NCBI RefSeq assembly: GCF_012927205.1
Contig: NZ_JABBGC010000001.1
Span: 1,426,001 to 1,490,000, forward strand
Direction: 5' to 3'
Source of the DNA: Chitinophaga fulva
GTDB taxonomy: Bacteria > Bacteroidota > Bacteroidia > Chitinophagales > Chitinophagaceae
DNA: 64,000 nucleotides
Below the pieces are notes generated by a model. That model worked only from the letters and a program-made list of their open reading frames with translations, had not been told where the DNA came from and searched no databases. Positions 1-12,355 of the stretch are shown one piece after another. A program made the translations under genes and the position numbers. Each line of letters begins with the position of its first letter. Position 1 is the stretch's first letter.

Positions 1-1
1 C

Positions 2-2350
2 GAAACGAAAAAACCGAAACCCGGTGAACTGCGGGTGTACTATACCACCGATAACAGCATCACCATCCCCGATCTTCATGATTATAACCTGATGGATGCC
101 GCGGAAAAGCTGGAGTTTGAACGTATTTCCGGCAGGTTCCGGCTCAATGAAGGGTTTGAAACAAACCAGACACGGCAAAAGGAACTGGAAATGGTCTATA
201 GTGAACGGCTGGCAGAGGTAAAACGCGGCGTTAATACCTACTGGCTCAGTGAGCCGGTCCGTACCGGCTTTACCACCGGGCATTCCCTTTATGCAGAGGG
301 CGGCGACAACCAGATGCGCTACAGCGTAGGCCTGAACTACAAAAAGATCAACGGCGCCATGAAGGGCTCCGGCCGTGATATCGGTGGTGCCAACGTGAAA
401 CTGGTATATCGCAGGAAAAAACTCAGCTTTAATAATAACCTGTCGCTTAACTTTTTTACCGCGAAAGAATCGCCCTATGGCTCCTTTCAGGACTTTGCAC
501 AAGCGAGCCCCTATTATCGCAAACGCGATATAAACGGTAATCTGCAGCCCTACCTCGAACTAAGGGCCAATACCGCCTCTTCCGGTACCGATACTACTAC
601 CAACCCGTTATGGAACGCCTCCATCGGTAACTCTAATGTTACCCGCAACTTCTCCGTGGTCAATAACTTCATGGCGGAATGGGAACTTAATCAGGATTTT
701 CGGGTAAGAGGCCGCCTGGGCATTACGAAAGAAGAGAGCAAACAGGAAATATTCCTGGATGCCCGTCACACGCAGTTTGCAAAAAAAGTACCTACGGAAA
801 GAGGTAGCTTTTCCGGTTCTCAAACGTCTGTTTTTAACTATGATGGTGAAATAACCGGTATCTATGGTAAACTGATTAAAGACCGTCATCAGATCAACGC
901 GGTGGCTGGCTGGAAGTTCCAGCAGTTCCGGAATACCGGCGACGGTTATACGGTGATTGGCTTGCCGCCGGGTATATCGTCGCCAGCCTTCGCTGCCGGT
1001 TATCCTGCCAGTGGTAAATCCACCTCTTCGGAAGCCACCACCCGCAGTACCAGCGCCTACCTCAATGCCGGCTATATGCTGGATGAGCGTTATATGGCTG
1101 ATGTGAATTTCCGGCTGGATGGTTCCTCTGTGTTTGGGTCCAATCAATTCTTTACCACTTCCTGGTCTGTTGGTTTGTCCTGGAACCTGCATAAAGAGCC
1201 GATGCTGGCGGAACTGAGCTGGATCAACTTCCTGAAATTACGTGGTTCCATTGGTACGCCGGGCAACCAGAATTTTTCTACCTACCAGTCGTTTACCACT
1301 TACCGTTATAATACCACTGCTGTCAATGATTTTGGTGTAGGGGCGATCATCGATGCCTTTGGCAATCCCAACCTGTTATGGCAGAAAACCTTCGACAAAA
1401 ACATAGGCGCCGATGTAGTATTGCTGAATAATCGCCTGCGGTTGAACATCGATGTGTATAACCGTGTCACCGATCCGCTGGTGGCCCAGATCAGCCTGCC
1501 TTCTTCTGTGGGTGCCACTACTTACATGACCAATCTTGGCAAACAGGTGGGCAATGGTTACAACTTTATGTTCAGTGTGTCACCCTGGTACAAGCCTGAG
1601 GAGCGTATCAACTGGAGCGTCAATTTCTCTGCGAAGCACGAAAATGCACGTTATGACAACATGGGTAACAGCCTCGATGTGCTCAATAAAGAGAACCGCA
1701 CCAAAAACCTGGAACGCTACTACGATGGTGGTAGTCCCACTGCTATCTGGGCGGTGCGTTCCGCCGGCATCGATCCCGGTACCGGAAGGGAAGTGCTGAT
1801 CAAAAAAGATGGTACCCTGACGTTGAATTATGATGCTGCCGACGAAGTAGTAGTCGGTGATGGCCGTCCCAAACTGGAAGGCATCGCCGGTACCAACTTC
1901 AGCTATAAAGGGTTTATGTTGGGCATCTACCTGCGTTACCGCATGGGGGCCGATGTCTTTAATAATGCACTGTATGATAAAGTGGAGAATATTAATTCCA
2001 CAGACATTCTGTTGAATCAGGACCGCCGTGCATTGTACGACCGTTGGAAGCAACCTGGCGATATCGCCAAATACAGGGCCATTTCAATGACGACTTATGA
2101 TAATGTGATCGCCGCTAACATTCCGCCCATGACTTCCCGTTTTGTACAGCGGGAGAATATACTGGCCGGTGAGTCGATTAATGTGGGATATGAATTCGCC
2201 AACAGCAGGATAAAGCGCTGGCGCATGTCGTACCTGCGGGTGAATGCCTATATGAACGATATCTTCCGCTTGTCTACCATCAAGCGTGAGCGCGGTATAG
2301 ATTATCCATTTGCCAATACGGTTTCTTTCTCTGTAAGTGCCGGATTTTAA
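2..2350 (+). CDS. SusC/RagA-family TonB-linked outer membrane protein, 5' end outside the window
   Basis: This is the C-terminal part of a SusC-like TonB-dependent transporter, which carries oligomeric nutrients across the outer membrane together with a SusD lipoprotein. The frame is open from base 2, so the true start, the carboxypeptidase-like N-terminal domain and most of the plug lie upstream. What remains is a long run of alternating beta strands with typical family phrases such as RLDGSSVFGSNQ, LRGSIGTPGNQ and a late DINGDG-like region, and it ends in a short strand with terminal Phe (SVSAGF), as barrels assembled by BAM do. SusD follows after 18 bp, so the two form an operon. The substrate cannot be read from the sequence. 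The family call is certain. Confidence 0.95.
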   Translation, partial: ETKKPKPGELRVYYTTDNSITIPDLHDYNLMDAAEKLEFERISGRFRLNEGFETNQTRQKELEMVYSERLAEVKRGVNTYWLSEPVRTGFTTGHSLYAEGGDNQMRYSVGLNYKKINGAMKGSGRDIGGANVKLVYRRKKLSFNNNLSLNFFTAKESPYGSFQDFAQASPYYRKRDINGNLQPYLELRANTASSGTDTTTNPLWNASIGNSNVTRNFSVVNNFMAEWELNQDFRVRGRLGITKEESKQEIFLDARHTQFAKKVPTERGSFSGSQTSVFNYDGEITGIYGKLIKDRHQINAVAGWKFQQFRNTGDGYTVIGLPPGISSPAFAAGYPASGKSTSSEATTRSTSAYLNAGYMLDERYMADVNFRLDGSSVFGSNQFFTTSWSVGLSWNLHKEPMLAELSWINFLKLRGSIGTPGNQNFSTYQSFTTYRYNTTAVNDFGVGAIIDAFGNPNLLWQKTFDKNIGADVVLLNNRLRLNIDVYNRVTDPLVAQISLPSSVGATTYMTNLGKQVGNGYNFMFSVSPWYKPEERINWSVNFSAKHENARYDNMGNSLDVLNKENRTKNLERYYDGGSPTAIWAVRSAGIDPGTGREVLIKKDGTLTLNYDAADEVVVGDGRPKLEGIAGTNFSYKGFMLGIYLRYRMGADVFNNALYDKVENINSTDILLNQDRRALYDRWKQPGDIAKYRAISMTTYDNVIAANIPPMTSRFVQRENILAGESINVGYEFANSRIKRWRMSYLRVNAYMNDIFRLSTIKRERGIDYPFANTVSFSVSAGF

Positions 2351-2368
2351 TTACTAAATGAAAGAAAA

Positions 2369-3805
2369 ATGAAAAAACGTATACTCTTCAGCGTAATTAT
2401 ACTGGTGGCGGTCACAGGTACCTCCTGCAAAAAATGGCTGGATGTAAAACCCCGCGACAAAGTCATCGAAGGGGTGTTGCTGGAAAATGAAGCCGGGTTT
2501 ATGACCGCGCTCAACGGCGTGTACCTCGATATGACGGATGAAAAATCCTATGGCGGACAGATGACCATGCAGATGACGGAGATACTGGGCCAGCGATACA
2601 ATATCGGTGGTGGCCACAAGCAGTACAAACTAGCCTCCTATCAATATACAGAGCCGGAAATACAGACCATGTTTGGCAATACCTGGGGCAGTATGTATAA
2701 GACAGTGGCCAATGCCAACAAAATTTTGTCGGTCATCGATGAGAAAAAAGGACTGTTCTCCGGCAACCATTATTCGTGGGTAAAAGGAGAAGCGCTGGCA
2801 TTACGGGCACTGATCCAGTTCGACCTGTTTCGTTTATTCGGCCCTGTATACCAGCAGGACTCTACGGCGGTAAGCATTCCGTATTATACCTCCTTTACTA
2901 CCAGGTATGAAGATTATCTTAAAGGCAATGTGTTTTTAGAGAAAGTACTGGCAGACCTGGATGCAGCCGAGGCGTTGTTAAAAGATGATCCCGTGGTGAG
3001 CGGCTATACGCTGGGGAGTAAAGACCAGAGTGTCGATGGCGTTGCGTGGAGCTATCGTAATCTCCGGTTGAACTACTATGCCGTAAGGGCCTTGAAAGCG
3101 CGGGTGTGTTTGTACCGCAGGGATAAGGTCAGCGCGCTGAAATATGCTACAGAGGTGTTGACCGGAGCCGGTGGCGTATTCCCGTTTGTGACGTTGAATG
3201 AGGTACAGGGCGATCCCCGTAACCCCAACCGTGTGTTTTCCAGTGAACTGCTGTTTACCTTACAGGACAGCCGGAGAACAGATAAATACAGAAATTATTT
3301 TGATCCGTCGCTGAAAGATCCGGACATCCTGACCGCTGCTCAAACCCGCCTTACTTCCGAGTTTGAAAGTAATACCAATGATTTCCGTTATGGTAATTCC
3401 TGGCTGGTGCCCGGTTCCAATCAGAAGAACTACCGCTGTTTTTACAAGTATGCTGATATAGAAGAAACAAGCTTTCGTTTCCGTAACCTGGTACCGATGA
3501 TACGGCTGTCTGAGTTGTATTTTATTGCTGCTGAGTGTGCGCCGGACCCGGCTGCAGGCATAGCGTACCTCAATGTGGTGCGTCGCAACCGGGGCATCAG
3601 CGATGCGCCAGCCAATGCTAATCTTGCCACAGAATTGCTCAAAGATTATAAACGTGAATTCTATGGAGAAGGCCAGATGTTTTTCTATTACAAGCGTAAT
3701 GCTACCGCCAGCATCCCCGGCGGTACCGGCAGCGGAACGATCACTATGGGTAAAGAAAAGTATGTGCTGCCTATTCCGTTGGACGAATCCCGATTCAGAA
3801 ACTAA
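2369..3805 (+). CDS. SusD/RagB-family nutrient-binding outer membrane lipoprotein
   Basis: This is the surface lipoprotein that caps the upstream SusC barrel and helps capture its substrate. A signal peptide ends in the lipobox TGTSC with Cys20 as the lipidated residue, followed by the charged stretch KKWLDVKPRD that is common in SusD proteins. Helical TPR-like segments follow (NKILSVIDEKKG, GEALALRALIQFDLFRLFG). The C-terminal half has the usual SusD pattern (RLSELYFIAAECAPDP, YKREFYGEGQMFFYYKR) and ends with LPIPLDESRFRN. The 478-residue length is normal. It lies 18 bp after SusC and 15 bp before the DUF4843 gene, in one operon. Confidence 0.95.
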   Translation: MKKRILFSVIILVAVTGTSCKKWLDVKPRDKVIEGVLLENEAGFMTALNGVYLDMTDEKSYGGQMTMQMTEILGQRYNIGGGHKQYKLASYQYTEPEIQTMFGNTWGSMYKTVANANKILSVIDEKKGLFSGNHYSWVKGEALALRALIQFDLFRLFGPVYQQDSTAVSIPYYTSFTTRYEDYLKGNVFLEKVLADLDAAEALLKDDPVVSGYTLGSKDQSVDGVAWSYRNLRLNYYAVRALKARVCLYRRDKVSALKYATEVLTGAGGVFPFVTLNEVQGDPRNPNRVFSSELLFTLQDSRRTDKYRNYFDPSLKDPDILTAAQTRLTSEFESNTNDFRYGNSWLVPGSNQKNYRCFYKYADIEETSFRFRNLVPMIRLSELYFIAAECAPDPAAGIAYLNVVRRNRGISDAPANANLATELLKDYKREFYGEGQMFFYYKRNATASIPGGTGSGTITMGKEKYVLPIPLDESRFRN

Positions 3806-3820
3806 TCCAATGTATTTGTT

Positions 3821-4588
3821 ATGATCAAGCATCTTCAATATATCGCCGTAACAGCAGGATTGCTGCTGTTGTTAGCGTCCTGCCGCAAAGCAGAGATACC
3901 TACCTATGCTACAGATGATGATGTTTATTTCTCTGTGGTGAGGGCCTTCGTTACCTATGATACCACTATCGTCACGTTTGCTTATACACCATCTGCTACG
4001 GATACCACCATGGTCCTGCGAGTGGCGACGCTGGGCAAGCCGGTGAATCGTGAAAGGAATGTGAGTTATCGCGTCATTGATACCAGTGCCAGTGCTGCTG
4101 CCCTCCATACTCATTTTGACCTACCGGCCAGGCTGGTGGTACCTCCCGATAGTGTCAACTGCTATCTTCCGGTGGTCTTGCACAAAACACTGGACATGTC
4201 TAAACGAACTTTTTCCATCACGCTGCAACTCGAGCCAAACAATGAGTTTAATACCCGCCTGCAGGTATTGGTGAAAGACAAAAACAATAACCTGTTTACT
4301 TCCCTTGTAAGGCATGTGATCCTTGTGGATAACCGGCTGAATAAGCCGGCCAAAGGGTGGTATGACGATTTTTTCGGGCCATTCTCTACAAAAAAGATGT
4401 TGTTGATGAGTGATTTGCTGGAGTTGCCCGTACTGGAGTTATACACCAAAATCTCCAATGCTGATCCAGGTGGTACAAGGTTCTACGCGAATTACCTGAA
4501 AATATACCTAAAAGATATGGAGGCTGCCGGTACGCCTGTATTGGAAGACGATGGTACGCCAATGAAAATGGGTAAATACATGCAATAA
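3821..4588 (+). CDS. DUF4843-type lipoprotein of a SusCD operon
   Basis: The 255-residue protein starts with a signal peptide and the lipobox LLASC (Cys21). The body is beta-rich and repeats a pattern of short strands with Thr and Asp (DDDVYFSV, TFAYTPSATDTTMVLRVATLGKPVNRERNVSYRVI), which matches DUF4843 proteins encoded directly behind SusC/SusD pairs. It is probably exported and anchored in the outer membrane. Its role is not established; an auxiliary surface protein of the uptake complex is the usual suggestion. It sits between SusD and the PKD-like gene with 15-bp and 2-bp gaps, so co-transcription is very likely. Confidence 0.82.
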   Translation: MIKHLQYIAVTAGLLLLLASCRKAEIPTYATDDDVYFSVVRAFVTYDTTIVTFAYTPSATDTTMVLRVATLGKPVNRERNVSYRVIDTSASAAALHTHFDLPARLVVPPDSVNCYLPVVLHKTLDMSKRTFSITLQLEPNNEFNTRLQVLVKDKNNNLFTSLVRHVILVDNRLNKPAKGWYDDFFGPFSTKKMLLMSDLLELPVLELYTKISNADPGGTRFYANYLKIYLKDMEAAGTPVLEDDGTPMKMGKYMQ

Positions 4589-4590
4589 AA

Positions 4591-6108
4591 ATGAAAAGGA
4601 TGAAAACGAACTATATTCAATTGTTATTGGGCGGATGTCTCCTTAGCCTGTGTTTTGCCGCCTGTTACAAAGACAAGGGCAATTATGACTACCATGAAAT
4701 TAATCAGGTAGACAGTATTGGAGGGATAGCGAAAAACTATCCTGTATTATATGGCGATACGTTGCGTATCGTGCCTCAGATAATGGCTACAGAGGTAAAG
4801 GATGATACCAGCCGTTATACTTACCGTTGGGAGGCGCTGATAGAAGGTACTGCCCGTCAGGTCGGGGAAGCGTCCATTGTCACAATTGGCACTAGCAGGA
4901 ACCTGGCTATCCCGGTGAAATTGAGACCCGCGCCTTATGACGGTTTTTTCCGGGTAAAGGACAAACAGACCGGTGTGGAGTGGTTTAAGCAGTTTAAGCT
5001 GGTGGTGCAGTCAGCGGTTTACCAGGGATGGGTAGTGCTCTGCGATGTAAAAGGGGCAGCCCGGTTGGACATGGTGGCCCGTCTCGGGGATAACGACAAG
5101 CTGATAACAGACGTATTGGCTTTTACCAATGCCGGTATGCCGGCGCGTCGTCAACCGAAGCAGTTGCTGTTTGCTTACCGTTCTGCCGGTAGACAGTTTT
5201 ATCTCCGGAGTGGCGATGGGCTGGAACGGATTGATGGAGAAGAGCTGACCTGGAAAAGCACCTATAATATCCGGTATGAAATGATGACGCCGGTAGAAAC
5301 CAATTTCGCACCGGACTATTTTTTTAATTCGCCAACATCGCCTGGTGTGGATTATGTGGTGGCAGGTGACAGGCTTTTTCACAGGAGCGCGGTGCAGGGG
5401 GCTGCCGCTTTTGGTGCACCGGTGAACTATGTAGACGAAGAAAAAACACCCTTCAGGCCAGCGCCTTTCGTTGCCTGTGGGTATACCAACGCCGTGCTGT
5501 ATGATCAGGACCACCAGCGTTTTGTGGCTCATGACCCGATGTTTGGAACCAGTTGCAGCAGCCTGAGAGACGGGGCCCTGTTTTCTTATAGTACCGGCAA
5601 AACCATGGTCTATATGGCTTATACCAACTATAACCGGGGCGATGTATATGCGGTCCTGAAAGATAAAGCCGGTAAATTCTACACATACTGCATGAATATT
5701 GGTGGCGCCGGTATTAAACAGAGCTACTATACAGAGATGACCAACGCGCCGGAACTGGACAAAGCGACGGCTTTTGCTGTCAGCAATCAGCTGGGGTATG
5801 TGTTCTATGCCACCGGCGGCCGTGTGTACGAATATGATATTTTTACCAATAAAGCCACCCTTATGGCTGATTTGGGAGGAGAGCAGGTGAGTGTGTTAAA
5901 ATGTCCGCTGTTCAACTCCTACGGAAAGGAATTTTATACGAACCTGTCCAACTCCCTGGTAGTAGGCAGTTACGACCCTGCCCGCCCGGATACGGAGAAC
6001 GGTTCCATCCGCATCTACAGCATACCTGCCAGAAATGAACAGTTGCAGCTCACCTGGAGCTATACCGGTCTTGGTAAAATTGTGGACCTCGCCTACCGCG
6101 AAAGATAA
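4591..6108 (+). CDS. PKD-like family lipoprotein of a SusCD operon
   Basis: The 505-residue protein has a signal peptide and the lipobox CFAAC (Cys25), followed by YKDKGNYDYHEINQV, a start I associate with the PKD-like lipoproteins that accompany SusC/SusD/DUF4843 sets. Residues about 45-140 form an Ig/PKD-like beta domain (YTYRWEAL, RNLAIPVKLRPAPYDGFFRVKDKQTG). The rest resembles a propeller-like repeat domain, with repeated aromatic strands such as GYVFYATGGRVYEYDIF. It starts 2 bp after the DUF4843 stop. An in-frame ATG nine bases downstream has a better purine tract (AAAAGG) before it. It is the last gene of the operon, followed by a hairpin. A surface-exposed binding role is inferred. 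Confidence 0.8.
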   Translation: MKRMKTNYIQLLLGGCLLSLCFAACYKDKGNYDYHEINQVDSIGGIAKNYPVLYGDTLRIVPQIMATEVKDDTSRYTYRWEALIEGTARQVGEASIVTIGTSRNLAIPVKLRPAPYDGFFRVKDKQTGVEWFKQFKLVVQSAVYQGWVVLCDVKGAARLDMVARLGDNDKLITDVLAFTNAGMPARRQPKQLLFAYRSAGRQFYLRSGDGLERIDGEELTWKSTYNIRYEMMTPVETNFAPDYFFNSPTSPGVDYVVAGDRLFHRSAVQGAAAFGAPVNYVDEEKTPFRPAPFVACGYTNAVLYDQDHQRFVAHDPMFGTSCSSLRDGALFSYSTGKTMVYMAYTNYNRGDVYAVLKDKAGKFYTYCMNIGGAGIKQSYYTEMTNAPELDKATAFAVSNQLGYVFYATGGRVYEYDIFTNKATLMADLGGEQVSVLKCPLFNSYGKEFYTNLSNSLVVGSYDPARPDTENGSIRIYSIPARNEQLQLTWSYTGLGKIVDLAYRER

Positions 6109-6121
6109 AACCCTTTATGTG

Positions 6122-6165
6122 ACGGATTTGCAGGGAGTTTTACTATATCCTCCCTGTAAGTCCGT
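6122..6165 (+). terminator. Putative terminator after the SusCD-type operon
   Basis: Arms at 6122-6137 and 6150-6165 pair over 16 positions with two G-U pairs and enclose a 12-nt loop. It begins 13 bp after the PKD-like stop codon. The T tail is weak (TATTC), so termination is plausible rather than certain. Confidence 0.5.
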
Positions 6166-6451
6166 TATTCTCAATTATCGACGGAATTCCCGCTTAAATC
6201 CCTTCATTTCCCCGAATTTATTCCTAATTTTACCCTCCTTGATAAAGCGGCTACAACAAAACTGACAGCTTGGCAGGCCTGCTTTCCAAGCATAATATTT
6301 GAGTAACTGGTATTCTCCGTCTATCCAACACTTCGCCCGCAGCTTCAGTGCCACAGGCCTGGTAGAAAGGAAAAACCAACTGACATAGCTTCAGCCGGGA
6401 CGGGGAGATGTTACAGAAACTAAAATTGTAATTCGTAATTAAACATTCAAT
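6166..6451. other. Non-coding spacer upstream of secA
   Basis: No credible gene is seen here. The spacer holds a small imperfect hairpin around 6268-6291 (arms GCTTGG and CCAAGC) and an AT-rich stretch (6420-6450) that probably contains the secA promoter. I could not assign a clear -33/-7 pair. Confidence 0.4.
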
Positions 6452-9772
<3,321 letters not shown>

Positions 9773-9797
9773 TAGTTGATATTACGACATAACCAAG

Positions 9798-9850
9798 GCG
9801 GATTACGGATGTAGCATTCTCAAATGTGAAATACGTAATCCGCTTTATTT
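9798..9850 (+). terminator. Putative secA terminator
   Basis: Ten-base arms GCGGATTACG (9798-9807) and CGTAATCCGC (9834-9843) pair perfectly around a 26-nt loop and are followed by TTTATTTTT. It lies 25 bp behind the secA stop. Confidence 0.6.
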
Positions 9851-9911
9851 TTGCCGGTTTCCGTTCTCATCCGGTAATTGTTTATTTTTGGCTTCGATTT
9901 ATGCAAATCTC

Positions 9912-10589
9912 ATGAAGATAAACAGATACATTGACCATACGATTTTAAAGCCCACTACCACACTCGAGGATATTAAGAAGCTGTGCATGGAATGTGTGGA
10001 ATACGATTTTGCTGCGGCCTGTGTGCCCCCGCCCTATGTGAAAGTAGCCAAACAGTTTCTGGGCGCCACCAATACCAAAGTGGCCACTGTCATCGGGTTC
10101 CCATTCGGTTATTCCGCTATTGAAGCTAAAGTGGCTGAAACAGTATTGGCTATTGTAGACGGTGCTGACGAGCTGGACGTGGTGATCAATATCTCTGCAC
10201 TTAAAAACAACGACTGGGAATATCTCGAAAAAGAGATCGCCAACCTGATGTATATCGTCCGCGAAAAGAAAAAGGTGATCAAGATGATCATCGAAAGTGG
10301 CATATTATTGGAAGAAGAGATCGTCAAATGTTGCCAGCTCTACAGCAAATACGGGGTAGATTTTGTAAAGACTTCCACCGGATACGCTGAAAAAGGCGCT
10401 ACAGTAGAAGCGGTGAAACTCATGAGAGCCAACCTGCCCGATAATATACAGATTAAAGCTTCCGGCGGTATTCGTACCTTTGCTTTTGCGAAGGAGCTGA
10501 TAGAAGCCGGTGCCACCCGCATAGGTGCCAGTGCCAGCGTTAATATCGTGAAGGAAGGCGGAGAAGACACTGCTCATTCAGATTATTAA
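9912..10589 (+). CDS. deoC: Deoxyribose-phosphate aldolase
   Basis: It cleaves 2-deoxyribose 5-phosphate to glyceraldehyde 3-phosphate and acetaldehyde in the salvage of deoxynucleosides. The product begins MKINRYIDHTILKP, the usual DeoC start. The ATG at 9912 is preferred over a TTG at 9888, because the family begins with this phrase and a TATTTTTG box at 9883-9890 would place the transcript start after the TTG. With this start the protein has 225 residues. Schiff-base Lys153 lies in DFVKTSTG, the second catalytic lysine Lys182 in IKASGGIR, and Asp89 in ELDVVIN. The SPOR gene follows after 20 bp. No other deo gene is adjacent. Confidence 0.95.
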   Translation: MKINRYIDHTILKPTTTLEDIKKLCMECVEYDFAAACVPPPYVKVAKQFLGATNTKVATVIGFPFGYSAIEAKVAETVLAIVDGADELDVVINISALKNNDWEYLEKEIANLMYIVREKKKVIKMIIESGILLEEEIVKCCQLYSKYGVDFVKTSTGYAEKGATVEAVKLMRANLPDNIQIKASGGIRTFAFAKELIEAGATRIGASASVNIVKEGGEDTAHSDY

Positions 10590-10609
10590 TTTTTAATTAT
10601 ACAGTATTC

Positions 10610-11050
10610 ATGCAAAAATTATTCATCCTGGTTTGCTGCCTGTTGGGAAGTAGCTGGGCCATGGCGCAGGACTACACTGCGTCCGGCAATGGTTCGGTAA
10701 AAGTGATCAAGGATAGCCGGTTGGACGTGCTGATCAGAAAACAGATCTACATCAACACCCTGGCTATTCGTAACCAAAATGGTTTCCGGGTACAGGTGAT
10801 CTCCACCAACAAACGCGGCGATGCCAATGAAGCCAAAGCCCGGGTAATGCAGTTGTACAACGATTATCGTACTTATCTGGATTATCAGGCCCCCTATTTT
10901 AAAGTGCGCGTAGGCGATTTCAAAACCCGCGAAGAAGCGAGCGAGTTGCGCGATAAGCTCTCCAGCCTCTTCTCTGGCGGCGTATTTGTCGTTCCAGCCG
11001 TCATCAACGTGTCACCGGATAAAGAACTGTCGAATGAAGAACCGTATTAA
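10610..11050 (+). CDS. Exported SPOR-domain protein
   Basis: The 146-residue product has a signal peptide with probable cleavage after WAMA (residue 19). Residues about 57-134 form a SPOR domain (GFRVQVISTNKRGDANEAKARVMQ, FKVRVGDFKTREEASELRDKL). Such domains bind glycan strands of peptidoglycan stripped of peptide stems, often at division sites. It is probably periplasmic. The last 17 bases overlap the start of the amidohydrolase gene, and deoC is 20 bp upstream, so the three genes are likely co-transcribed. The SPOR call is firm; the exact role in the cell wall is not known. Confidence 0.88.
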   Translation: MQKLFILVCCLLGSSWAMAQDYTASGNGSVKVIKDSRLDVLIRKQIYINTLAIRNQNGFRVQVISTNKRGDANEAKARVMQLYNDYRTYLDYQAPYFKVRVGDFKTREEASELRDKLSSLFSGGVFVVPAVINVSPDKELSNEEPY

Positions 11051-12209
11051 AGAGTTGGCCAAAGCCTATGCACCTGCTTTTATAGACATCAGGCGTCATA
11101 TTCACTCCCATCCCGAATTATCCTTTCAGGAACATAAAACCTCCGAATTTATCCAGCAGCAACTGGATAAATTCGGTGTGCCTTATAAAGCCGGTATTGC
11201 CGGTACGGGTATTATTGCCCTGATAGAAGGTAAAAATCCGTCCTCCAAAACCATCGCGCTCCGTGCAGATATTGATGCGCTGCCGATCACCGAGGCCAAC
11301 GATGTATCTTATAAGTCCGTAAACAACGGCATCATGCACGCCTGCGGCCACGATGTGCATACTACGGTGGTGCTGGGCGCTACCAAAATACTGCATGAGC
11401 TGAAAGATGAACTGGAAGGCACTATCAAGATCCTGTTCCAGCCCGGGGAAGAAAAACATCCCGGCGGCGCCAGCATCATGATAGAAGAAGGCGCACTGGA
11501 AAATCCACGTCCTGATGCTATCCTGGGCCTGCATGTGCATCCTTCCATGGAGACTGGTAAACTGGGGTTCTGTGCAGGAAAATATATGGCCAGTGCCGAC
11601 GAGATTTATGTCACCATCAAAGGTAAAGGCGGGCACGCCGCCCAGCCGCACCTTACGGTAGACACCATCCTGGTGGCTTCGCAGCTGGTGGTGAGCCTGC
11701 AACAGGTGATTTCCCGCAATAACAATCCGTTCTCCCCGTCTGTATTGTCCATCTGTGCTTTCAACGGAGGGTTCACAACCAATGTGATCCCCAGCGAAGT
11801 TAAGCTGATGGGCACTTTCAGGGCCATGGATGAAACCTGGCGTTTTAAAGCCCATGAGCTGATCCGCAAACAGGCGGCTGGTATCGCTGAGGCCACCGGC
11901 GCTGAAATTGAGATGGATATATTGGTGGGTTACCCTACCCTGTATAATAACGAAGTGGTTACCGCTAAAGCAAGGGAACTGGCGGAAGATTATATCGGCA
12001 AAGAACAGGTGGAAGATACCGAGCTGCGTATGGGCGCAGAAGATTTTGCGTTTTATTCGCAGATCGTACCGGCCTGCTTCTTCCGGCTGGGGACCGGTAA
12101 CAAAGAGAAAGGTATTACCTCCGGTGTGCATACACCTACCTTCGATGTAGACGAAAGAGCCATCGAAATTGGCATGGGTACCATGGCTTACCTGGCCACA
12201 CAATTCTGA
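11034..12209 (+). CDS. M20-family amidohydrolase (N-acyl amino acid / hippurate hydrolase type)
   Basis: This is a cytosolic metal-dependent amidohydrolase of the M20D group, which removes acyl groups from N-acylated amino acids or related amides. Metal-binding motifs are visible: HSHPELSFQEH near the start, HACGHDVHTT, GEEKHPGGASIM and a late MGAEDFAFYSQ. The dimerisation domain lies between (GKGGHAAQPHLTVDTI). The ATG at 11034 gives 391 residues and the family start MKNRIKELAKAYAPAFIDIRRHIH. An upstream in-frame ATG at 10986 would add 16 residues coded inside the SPOR gene and is unlikely. The overlap with the SPOR gene suggests translational coupling. The substrate is not determined. Confidence 0.93.
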   Translation: MKNRIKELAKAYAPAFIDIRRHIHSHPELSFQEHKTSEFIQQQLDKFGVPYKAGIAGTGIIALIEGKNPSSKTIALRADIDALPITEANDVSYKSVNNGIMHACGHDVHTTVVLGATKILHELKDELEGTIKILFQPGEEKHPGGASIMIEEGALENPRPDAILGLHVHPSMETGKLGFCAGKYMASADEIYVTIKGKGGHAAQPHLTVDTILVASQLVVSLQQVISRNNNPFSPSVLSICAFNGGFTTNVIPSEVKLMGTFRAMDETWRFKAHELIRKQAAGIAEATGAEIEMDILVGYPTLYNNEVVTAKARELAEDYIGKEQVEDTELRMGAEDFAFYSQIVPACFFRLGTGNKEKGITSGVHTPTFDVDERAIEIGMGTMAYLATQF

Positions 12210-12230
12210 TCGTTATAATAATAAAAAAGA

Positions 12231-12262
12231 GCGTCCTGATAAACATCAGGACGCTTTTTTTA
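12231..12262 (+). terminator. Intrinsic terminator
   Basis: Perfect 10-bp arms GCGTCCTGAT (12231-12240) and ATCAGGACGC (12245-12254) enclose an AAAC loop and are followed by seven T residues. It ends the deoC/SPOR/amidohydrolase operon. Confidence 0.92.
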
Positions 12263-12355
12263 TATAGTGATTAACTTTTGTGATGACAGAGGGGGAGTGA
12301 AAAATCTTCCTCGTGTTATGAATCTATAAAATCGTATATTCTAAGACGTTAGTTT